The notes below the pieces were generated by a model that worked only from the letters and a program-made list of their open reading frames with translations, did not search any database and was not told where the DNA came from. A stretch of DNA of 7,273 nt from Candidatus Aminicenantes bacterium UBA876 (GTDB lineage: Bacteria; Acidobacteriota; Aminicenantia; UBA2199), in contig DBFQ01000066.1 of the NCBI GenBank assembly GCA_002294665.1, positions 12,125 to 19,397 on the forward strand, written 5' to 3'. Of the stretch, positions 1 through 5,951 are shown one piece after another (the stretch's first letter is position 1; each line of letters starts with the position of its first letter). The position numbers and the translations under genes are program-made.

Positions 1-857
1 GCATCGGCTGTTCCGCCGGGACCACATTCCGCCTGGCCGGTTACTCCGCCGCGCGCCTGCGCGAGAAGATCAAAGACAACCTGGCATGCCTGCAGCGCAT
101 CCTGGAATTCAACCACGCACAGAAACTGCTCTTTTTCCGCATCTCTTCCGACACGGTACCGTTCGCGTCCCATCCGGTCTGCGACGTGGACTGGGCGGCC
201 GAATTCAGTACGGAGCTGGCGCAACTGGGAGAGATGATCAGGCGGGACAACATGCGCATCTCCATGCATCCCGACCAGTTCGTGCTGATCAATGCGGAAA
301 AAAGCGACATCGTCGACGCATCGATCCGTGAACTGGAATACCATGCCGCGTTCCTCGACGCCATGGGCCTGGATCTGCACGCGCGGATTCAGATCCACGT
401 GGGCGGGTTGTATAACGACCGCGAGGCCGCTTTAAAGCGTTTTGTAAACGTGTTTGAAAGCCTCCCCGAAGCGGTGCGGCGGCGCCTGAGCGTGGAAAAC
501 GATGACCGGCGGTTTTCCGCGCGGGATTGCCTGTGGCTGGCCGAGCGCACGCGGATTCCGGTGATCTGCGACAACCTGCACCACCGGCTGCTCAATCATG
601 GAGAGTCCCTGCGGGAGGTCATGGCGGCGGCGGCCGAAACCTGGAACGCATCATGCGGTCCACCCATGGTGGACTACTCCTCCCAATATCCGGGCGGCCG
701 TCCGGGCCGCCACGTGGAGCACTTGGACGCGGCCGATTTCATCGCGTTTCTGGATGAGGTTGATGGATTGGAATTCGACCTGATGCTGGAAGTGAAAGAC
801 AAGGAAAAAAGCGCCATGGAAGCCCGCGACCTGGCGCGGGCACGCGGCCGTTTGTAA
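1..857 (+). CDS. uvsE: UV damage endonuclease UvsE/UVDE, 5'-partial
   Basis: UVDE enzymes are metal-dependent TIM-barrel endonucleases that nick DNA 5' to UV photoproducts and some abasic sites, starting an excision repair independent of UvrABC. The frame is open from base 3 and gives 284 visible residues. Family blocks seen in order are TFRLAGYS (about residue 8), FRISSDTVPFASH (about 43-55), SMHPDQF (87-93), IQIHVGG (129-135), SVENDD (163-168), ICDNLHH (188-194), VDYSSQ (223-228) and LEVKDKEKSA (262-271). Likely metal ligands are His89, His132, Glu165, Asp190, His193 and Glu263. The GTG at 186 is not the start, since conserved sequence continues upstream; probably only about 10-15 N-terminal residues lie outside the window. 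By eye, the site that is His in the Thermus enzyme is Asp224 here. The gene ends 47 bp before the dus start. Family assignment is firm; the in-vivo substrate range is inferred. Confidence 0.93.
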   Translation, partial: IGCSAGTTFRLAGYSAARLREKIKDNLACLQRILEFNHAQKLLFFRISSDTVPFASHPVCDVDWAAEFSTELAQLGEMIRRDNMRISMHPDQFVLINAEKSDIVDASIRELEYHAAFLDAMGLDLHARIQIHVGGLYNDREAALKRFVNVFESLPEAVRRRLSVENDDRRFSARDCLWLAERTRIPVICDNLHHRLLNHGESLREVMAAAAETWNASCGPPMVDYSSQYPGGRPGRHVEHLDAADFIAFLDEVDGLEFDLMLEVKDKEKSAMEARDLARARGRL

Positions 858-868
858 GCGCTCCGGGT

Positions 869-898
869 TTGGAGCCGCCCGGGGGGGAGTGGTATAAT
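869..898 (+). promoter_or_regulatory. Extended -10 promoter for the dus gene
   Basis: A perfect TATAAT lies at 893-898, preceded by TGG (890-892), which makes an extended -10 element. A weak -35-like TTGGAG sits at 869-874 with an 18-nt spacer. Six bases separate the -10 from the GTG at 905, so transcription would be expected to begin at or next to the start codon. The element lies in the 47-bp gap after uvsE. This means the tRNA-modification pair can be transcribed independently of uvsE. No experimental start site is known to me. Confidence 0.6.
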
Positions 899-904
899 CC
901 CCGG

Positions 905-1873
905 GTGACATTGGCGATCGGATCCCTTGCTTTGCCCAGTCCGTACGTGCTGGCGCCCATGGCTTCCCTGACGGACGTGGCGTTCCGCACGCTGCTTGCC
1001 GAAATCGGCGGTGTGGGGTTGTTGATTACGGAAATGGTCTCCGCCGAGGGATTGTTGCGGCGCAACCGGAAAACCTTTCAAATGATGCGGGGTTCGGGAG
1101 GAGACACGCCGGTTTTCATCCAGCTGTTCGGCGAGTCCGCGGATGCCATGGCACGGGCGGCGGGGATCGTGGCGGATGAAACCGATTTTGACGGCATCGA
1201 CATCAACATGGGCTGTCCGGCCGGGAAAGTCATCCGCAAGGGCGCGGGAGCGGCTTTGATGAAGAATCCGGCCGCGGCCGCGAAGATCGTTGCCGCCGTG
1301 CGCCGTGCCGTTCCCGGTTTACCGTTGTCGGTAAAGATGCGCCTGGGTTTTGACCGTGTCATTGCCGCGGATTTTCTCGAAGCGATCCAGAACGAAGGGG
1401 CGGATGCGGTGTTTGTGCATTTCCGCCTGCAATGCCAGCGTTACCGGGTGGCCGCGGACTGGAGCCACGCGCAGGAGTTGCGCCGCATTGCCCGCGTGCC
1501 CCTGGTGGGAAACGGTGACGTGTTGACCGTGGAGGACGCGCGCCGGCGCCTGGAGGAAGTCGATGGAGTAATGATCGGCCGGGGAGCGGTGATGGATCCG
1601 CTGATTTTTCACCGCCTGACTGCGGGCAACGGGAACGATGACCTGGAAAGCCGGGTGATTCCACGCCTGCTGGAACTGATTCAACTCCATTACACGGAAC
1701 CGCTGCGCCTGGGAAGGCTGAAGGCCCTGACCCGTTTTCTGGTCTCCGGGCGGCGCATGAGCCGGCGTTACCGCCAGGCGATTTATTCGGCAACCACTTT
1801 TGAACAGGGCGCGCGCAACTTGTTGGCATTGGCGGACCGCATCATCGATGCCGGCGGGGCGGCGGAACGTTGA
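905..1873 (+). CDS. tRNA-dihydrouridine synthase (Dus family)
   Basis: Dus enzymes are FMN flavoproteins that use NADPH to reduce specific tRNA uridines to dihydrouridine. The product from GTG 905 is 322 aa, normal for the family. Motifs are LAPMASLTD (16-24), the FMN-barrel start; TEMVSAEGL (about 42-50); NMGCP (102-106) with the catalytic Cys104; SVKMR (142-146) with Lys144; VHFR (171-174); NGD (203-205); and VMIGRGA (222-228), the phosphate-binding end of the barrel. The C-terminal 80 residues fit the helical tRNA-binding domain. GTG 905 was chosen because the family begins just before the LAPM block; TTG 869 would add a proline/glycine-rich tail overlapping the promoter. Oddity: the usual VHGR reads VHFR, although His172 and Arg174 remain. 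The stop codon nearly abuts mnmA. Subtype (DusA, B or C) cannot be set by eye, so no symbol is given. Confidence 0.9.
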   Translation: MTLAIGSLALPSPYVLAPMASLTDVAFRTLLAEIGGVGLLITEMVSAEGLLRRNRKTFQMMRGSGGDTPVFIQLFGESADAMARAAGIVADETDFDGIDINMGCPAGKVIRKGAGAALMKNPAAAAKIVAAVRRAVPGLPLSVKMRLGFDRVIAADFLEAIQNEGADAVFVHFRLQCQRYRVAADWSHAQELRRIARVPLVGNGDVLTVEDARRRLEEVDGVMIGRGAVMDPLIFHRLTAGNGNDDLESRVIPRLLELIQLHYTEPLRLGRLKALTRFLVSGRRMSRRYRQAIYSATTFEQGARNLLALADRIIDAGGAAER

Positions 1874-1878
1874 ACGGC

Positions 1879-2922
1879 ATGCGCGTGGCAGTGGGCTTTT
1901 CCGGAGGCAGGGATTCGGTCGCCGCGGCCCTGCTGCTCCAGGAGCAGGGGCACCGGGTTGAAGCGCTCACGTTGCGCCTCGGGGTCCCCGGTGAAGATGA
2001 TCGCCTGGTTGTTTCGGAACGGTTGGCGAAACGCATGCGCATTCCGCACCGCGTGGTGGATGCGCGGGAAACCTTCTTGAGCCACGTGATTCAACCCTTT
2101 CTGGCGGGTTACGCGGCCGGAATCACCCCCAATCCCTGCGTCCTCTGCAACGCCCGCATTAAATTCGATTTTCTCTTGCAGGCGGCGTTGGAGAATGGCG
2201 CCGACCGGCTGGCCACCGGGCATTATGCGCGCCTGCAAAAGATGGATCAGCGCTGGTTGCTGAGCGAACCGCTGCAGGCGGATAAATCGCAGGTCTACTT
2301 TCTGGCCATGGTGGATCCCGCGCGCATGCAGCGCGTGTGTTTTCCGCTCGCGGACGTATCGTTCGAGACCGTGCAGCGGCTGACGCATGGATTTTCGGTA
2401 GTCATCGGCAAATCCAGCCAGGATGTATGTTTCATCGGCCGGCGCTCGTTGGAGGATTACCTGCGGCAGCACATTTCCAGCGCATTTGTCCCAGGCCCCA
2501 TCCTGAATTCGCGCGAAGAAGAGATCGGCAGCCATCAGGGGCTGGCCGCGGTCACCATCGGGCAACGCCGCGGCCTGGGGTACGCGGCGGGAAAGCCGCT
2601 TTACGTGGTAAAAAAGGACGTGGCGCGCAATGCCGTGATCCTGGGGGAGGAAAGCGAATTGGCAGCGCGGGAAATCACGGTATCCACGCCCAATTACTGG
2701 TTGCCGCTGCAGGCCGGTGATCGTGTCGAGGCGCGCATCCGCTATGGCTCACCCAAGACCCCGGCCGTCATTATCCGCGCTGACGCCGTTCATATCACGG
2801 CCCGTTTCGACGCACCGGTGCAGGCGCTGACGGATGGGCAACTGGGGGTGTTTTACCGTGAAGAAACAGTTGCCGCGGCGGGAATGATCGATTTAGCCGG
2901 CGGTGAACCGAAGCGGGGATAG
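1879..2922 (+). CDS. mnmA: tRNA-specific 2-thiouridylase MnmA
   Basis: MnmA adenylates U34 of the Lys, Glu and Gln tRNAs with ATP and inserts sulfur to form 2-thiouridine. From ATG 1879 the product is 347 aa, slightly short for the family. Seen are the PP-loop SGGRDS (8-13), TPNPCVLCN (83-91) with Cys87 and Cys90, the ATGHYAR block (about 112-118), SQDVCFIG (180-187) with the second catalytic Cys184, TIGQRRGLG (216-224) and a C-terminal beta-barrel ending in GQLGVFY. Cys90 and Cys184 match the E. coli Cys102/Cys199 pair; Cys87 replaces the E. coli Asp, giving CxxC + C. The PP-loop has Arg where Val is common, and the stretch between residues 30 and 60 looks shortened. TTG 1870 is a possible alternative start, overlapping the dus stop as TTGA. 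Either start implies coupling to dus. The 3' end runs 30 bp into polA on the other strand. Confidence 0.92.
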   Translation: MRVAVGFSGGRDSVAAALLLQEQGHRVEALTLRLGVPGEDDRLVVSERLAKRMRIPHRVVDARETFLSHVIQPFLAGYAAGITPNPCVLCNARIKFDFLLQAALENGADRLATGHYARLQKMDQRWLLSEPLQADKSQVYFLAMVDPARMQRVCFPLADVSFETVQRLTHGFSVVIGKSSQDVCFIGRRSLEDYLRQHISSAFVPGPILNSREEEIGSHQGLAAVTIGQRRGLGYAAGKPLYVVKKDVARNAVILGEESELAAREITVSTPNYWLPLQAGDRVEARIRYGSPKTPAVIIRADAVHITARFDAPVQALTDGQLGVFYREETVAAAGMIDLAGGEPKRG

Positions 2923-5565
2923 GTCTCCCCAGTTGGGGCCGGTTTTGATGGTGACTTCCAGGGGGACAAGCAGTTCAAACGCGTTTTCCATTTCTTTTTT
3001 CACCAGGTCGGCCAGGGGTTTTTCCGTTTCCGGAGTGTACTCGAACACCAGTTCGTCGTGAACCTGCATTACCATGTGGGCGGATAACTCTTTCAGGCCG
3101 GGCTGAAGCCGCACCATGGCCAGCTTGATGATGTCGGCGGCGCTGCCCTGGATGATGGTGTTGATGGCCATGCGCTGCCCGTTTTCACGCACATTGCGGT
3201 TGGCGCTGGTGATTTCCGGAATCGGGCGCATGCGTCCCATCAGTGTATGTACACAGAGTTCTTCGCGGGTTTTTTCCAGGGTTTTTTCAATGTAATCGCG
3301 TACCCCGGAAAAAGTGTCGAAGTATTCATCGATAAATTCCCTGGCTTCGGCAAAGCCCACTCCCAGCTCTTTTGACAGGCTGTAAGCGCCGCTGCCGTAA
3401 AGAATGGAGAAATTGATGATCTTGGCCCGGCGCCGGCGTTCCGCGGGATCCAGGTCCGTGCGGCGGGCAAACACACGCTCAGCCGTATGCGAGTGAATAT
3501 CCGCGCCGGAGCGGAAGGCATTCATCAGCTCCGCGTCCCGGGAAAAGTGGGCCATCACCCGCAGCTCGACCTGTGAGTAGTCGGCCGACATCAGGCGGGT
3601 TCCCTGCCCGCCGCTGAAGGCGCGGCGGACATTGATGCCGCCCATTTCACCCACGGGGATATTCTGCAGGTTGGGCGTGGAAGAGGAAAGGCGGCCGGTC
3701 GCCGTGACGGTCTGGTTGAAAGAGGAATGGATGCGATCGCCGGCGTCCAGGTGGTCCAGCAGGCCGCGCAGGTAGGTGGAGAGCAGTTTCTGCAGGGTGC
3801 GGTACTCCAGGATCAGATCAACGACCGGGTAGCCGCGCAATTCGCTCAAGACGTCGTTGTCGGTTGAGTAAGAGCGGGTTTTGCGGGTGCGCTTGACCAC
3901 GGGCAGGTTCATTTTTTCGAACAACAGCTCTCCCAGTTGCTGAGACGAGTTCAGGTTGATGCGTGTCTTGGCCAGGGAAAACACCTCTTCGGCCAGGGCA
4001 TCGATGCGTTTTTCCATTTCCGCGGCCGCGCGGTAAAGAAAATCGCGATCAATGCGTACGCCGCGGTACTCCATCTCCACCAGGGATGCGATCAGGGGGA
4101 TTTCCAGGTCGCGATAGAGCCTGTCCAGGCCCAGTGTTTCCAGTTCTTTGTACAGTTTTTCCGCCAGGCGCGCGGACAGATGGGAATCGGCTACGCAATA
4201 AGCGGCGATCCGCTCCAAGGGAATCGTGGTGATGGGGGTCTGCGAACGTCCGCTTCCGACCAGTTCCTCCCAGGTGGTCTGGTGGAATTCGAGAAACTCA
4301 AAGCTGAGTTCCTTGAGTTTGTGGGAGCGGCGGTTGGGATGCAGCAGGTAGGACATCACCATGGTGTCGTCACCGATCCCGTTTACCTCGATGTCGTGGC
4401 GGCGCAGGTGCAGGATGTCGAACTTGAGGTTGTGCCCGGTTTTGGCGATTTCCGGATCGGCAAGGACCCCCCCCAGGATTTGTCTGAACGTGTTCACGGA
4501 AGCGGTCCGAGGCGTGGGAGCCAGAAAGGGAACGTAATATCCCTCCTTTTCAAGGGCCAGGGAGATGCCCACGATCTCGGCTTTGGCGAATTCCAGGTCC
4601 GTGGTTTCAATGTCCAGCGCCACCGCGCGGGCGTCGCGGATTTTTTCAGCCAGGCGCTCCAGGTCACCTTCATCGGTGATGATATGAACCGGGATGGGTA
4701 ATTTGTCGCCGCTGCTCTCCGTGTTCATGCCTTTGAGCAGGCTGGAAAAGGAAAGTTCGGTGAAGAAGGCGGCCAGGCGGGCGTTGTCGCCTCCCTGGAA
4801 AGGCGGGGGTGGTTCGGGAGGCTTGATCTTCGGAGCCAGCGACAGATCCACCAGTCTGCGTGAAAGATCGAGCAGGGAACGATTCTCCTGAAAACGGGTG
4901 CGCTGGGCCGGGGAAAGCTCATCCAAGTGGTCCAGGATCGAGTCCAGGTCGTGGTATTTTTCCAGCAGGGCGCGCGCGCTCTTGTCACCGATCCCGGGCA
5001 CTCCCGGTACATTGTCGGAGGTATCTCCCACCATGGCCAGGTAGTCCACGATGCGCTCCGGTGCCACGCCGAAGTGGGTGTGGATGGCCTCTTTGTCCAT
5101 GATGCGTTTGAGGCGGGGGTGGTAGATTCGAGTGTTACGGTTGACCAGCTGAAACAGGTCCTTGTCCGCGGACACCACCACCAGGGGTTCGTCGGTGTCC
5201 TTGCGTTCGCGACTGAAGGCGGCGATGATGTCGTCGGCTTCAAATCCGGGAACCTCCAGCATGGCGATGCCCCGGTGACGCAGGTATTCCTTGACCAGGG
5301 GGATCTGGACCAGCAGTTCTTCCGGAGCCGCTTCGCGCTGCTCTTTGTAGCGGGGGTACCATTCATGGCGGAATGTGGGCCCGGGAGAGTCCAGGGCGAC
5401 CGCCACACGCAGGGGGGACAATTCCTTTAACAGGCTCTCCACGCTGGTGACAAAACCGTAGACCGCTCCCGTGGGCCGGCCTTTGAGCGTGCGCATCTGG
5501 CGGTGGGTGTAAAACGCGGAAAAAACCAGGTACATGCCGTCAAACAGGAGGAAAGGAGCGCTCAT
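2893..5565 (-). CDS. polA: DNA polymerase I, full length with proofreading
   Basis: PolA removes RNA primers and fills repair gaps. The product is 890 aa with three domains. The 5'-3' exonuclease (about 1-245) keeps the acidic set Asp9, Asp59, Glu109, Asp111, Asp112, Asp134, Asp136, Asp181 and Asp184. A proline-rich linker (PPEPPPPFQGG, 249-259) follows. The 3'-5' exonuclease (about 290-480) is of DEDDy type with Asp318, Glu320, Asp383, Tyr456 and Asp460, so proofreading should be active. The polymerase domain has motif A ADYSQVELR (661-669), motif B with Arg711, Lys715 and Phe719, and motif C QVHDELVFE (834-842). Oddities: Ser16 stands where E. coli has Arg20 in the 5' nuclease, and motif B reads NFS instead of the common NFG. 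The start is supported by GAGGA 7 nt upstream. It lies 10 bp after the hypothetical gene and overlaps mnmA at the 3' end. Confidence 0.97.
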   Translation of the reverse strand: MSAPFLLFDGMYLVFSAFYTHRQMRTLKGRPTGAVYGFVTSVESLLKELSPLRVAVALDSPGPTFRHEWYPRYKEQREAAPEELLVQIPLVKEYLRHRGIAMLEVPGFEADDIIAAFSRERKDTDEPLVVVSADKDLFQLVNRNTRIYHPRLKRIMDKEAIHTHFGVAPERIVDYLAMVGDTSDNVPGVPGIGDKSARALLEKYHDLDSILDHLDELSPAQRTRFQENRSLLDLSRRLVDLSLAPKIKPPEPPPPFQGGDNARLAAFFTELSFSSLLKGMNTESSGDKLPIPVHIITDEGDLERLAEKIRDARAVALDIETTDLEFAKAEIVGISLALEKEGYYVPFLAPTPRTASVNTFRQILGGVLADPEIAKTGHNLKFDILHLRRHDIEVNGIGDDTMVMSYLLHPNRRSHKLKELSFEFLEFHQTTWEELVGSGRSQTPITTIPLERIAAYCVADSHLSARLAEKLYKELETLGLDRLYRDLEIPLIASLVEMEYRGVRIDRDFLYRAAAEMEKRIDALAEEVFSLAKTRINLNSSQQLGELLFEKMNLPVVKRTRKTRSYSTDNDVLSELRGYPVVDLILEYRTLQKLLSTYLRGLLDHLDAGDRIHSSFNQTVTATGRLSSSTPNLQNIPVGEMGGINVRRAFSGGQGTRLMSADYSQVELRVMAHFSRDAELMNAFRSGADIHSHTAERVFARRTDLDPAERRRRAKIINFSILYGSGAYSLSKELGVGFAEAREFIDEYFDTFSGVRDYIEKTLEKTREELCVHTLMGRMRPIPEITSANRNVRENGQRMAINTIIQGSAADIIKLAMVRLQPGLKELSAHMVMQVHDELVFEYTPETEKPLADLVKKEMENAFELLVPLEVTIKTGPNWGDLSPLRFTAG

Positions 5566-5572
5566 GCGCGCG

Positions 5573-5577
5573 TCCTC
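5573..5577 (-). promoter_or_regulatory. Ribosome binding site of polA, overlapping the upstream stop
   Basis: On the minus strand GAGGA is followed by a 7-nt spacer and the polA ATG. The TGA stop of the preceding gene (5578-5576) shares bases with it, in the order TGAGGA. Ribosomes ending translation of the hypothetical gene would sit directly on the polA site, so translational coupling is likely. This also fixes the polA start. Confidence 0.75.
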
Positions 5578-5908
5578 AGCCGAATTCCGCGGCCAGGTAG
5601 TCGATCACCAGGTCATCAAGGCCCTTGTCTTCGATAATCTGGGTGTCGAGGCTCAGAAGGTGGAGGTATTTGCCGTCTTTCAACTCCGTGATGATCTGGT
5701 CGTGCTGGGTTTTCATCATGTTCTTGATGATCTCCCGGCGGTTGGTTTTATGAATCAGGTGGCCGTAGGAGAGGCGACGGGAGAGCAGGATTTCTCCGCT
5801 GTGGTAAACCAGGGTTTCCACTACGGGGTTGTTTTCTCCCTTGTCTTCGGTCTGGATATGAAACACCTCGTTGCGGTACTTGATATCCGTGTTGAAGCCG
5901 ACGATCAT
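5576..5908 (-). CDS. Conserved hypothetical protein, 110 aa, upstream of polA
   Basis: I do not recognise a named function. The N-terminal half is likely beta-rich (GFNTDIKYRNEVFHIQTED, about residues 4-22, then NNPVVETLVYHSGEILLSRR at about 26-45). The C-terminal half is helical and charged (EIIKNMMKTQHDQIITELK, about 59-77). There is no signal peptide, membrane segment, Cys or Trp, so a small soluble protein is expected. From memory, similar short proteins of the pattern 'xVFHxQTEDxGxxNPxVxTLxxxxGxIL' occur as uncharacterised proteins in Acidobacteria- and Deltaproteobacteria-like genomes; I cannot verify this here. No Shine-Dalgarno precedes ATG 5908, but a promoter-like element lies exactly 6 nt before it. 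The frame stays open upstream for some codons without a better start. Its stop overlaps the polA ribosome binding site, which suggests coordinated expression with polA. Confidence 0.8.
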   Translation of the reverse strand: MIVGFNTDIKYRNEVFHIQTEDKGENNPVVETLVYHSGEILLSRRLSYGHLIHKTNRREIIKNMMKTQHDQIITELKDGKYLHLLSLDTQIIEDKGLDDLVIDYLAAEFG

Positions 5909-5914
5909 GGCGAT

Positions 5915-5943
5915 ATGGTAGTGAATCCGCGAAAAAAAGTCAA
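5915..5943 (-). promoter_or_regulatory. Putative promoter of the hypothetical-polA pair
   Basis: On the minus strand TTGACT (5943-5938, five of six matches to TTGACA) is followed by a 17-nt spacer and TACCAT (5920-5915, four of six matches to TATAAT). The ATG at 5908 lies 6 nt beyond the -10, so the transcript would start at the initiation codon. The element occupies the 43-bp gap after the carbamate kinase stop. The weak -10 keeps confidence moderate; read-through from the carbamate kinase gene is also possible. Confidence 0.45.
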
Positions 5944-5951
5944 TATATGCC

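Noticed and set aside
186..188. GTG as the start of uvsE
   Set aside because: Conserved UVDE sequence (TFRLAGYS, FRISSDTVPFASH) is encoded in the same frame upstream to the window edge.
869..904. TTG start for the dus gene, 12 codons earlier
   Set aside because: The added residues are proline/glycine-rich and unlike Dus N-termini, and the stretch contains the TATAAT promoter.
2915..2938. Terminator between mnmA and polA
   Set aside because: GGGGA/TCCCC and CCCC/GGGG can form only short, mutually exclusive stems of 4-5 bp without a proper T-tract, and the segment encodes the polA C-terminus.
3937..4701. 254-codon plus-strand open frame inside polA
   Set aside because: It is antisense to well-conserved polA exonuclease and polymerase-linker coding sequence, shows no family motif, and is explained by GC-rich codon bias on the other strand.
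5909..5951. Upstream extension of the 110-aa hypothetical gene
   Set aside because: The frame is open back through the gap but has no ATG, GTG or TTG with a ribosome binding site, and the conserved-looking sequence begins near ATG 5908.
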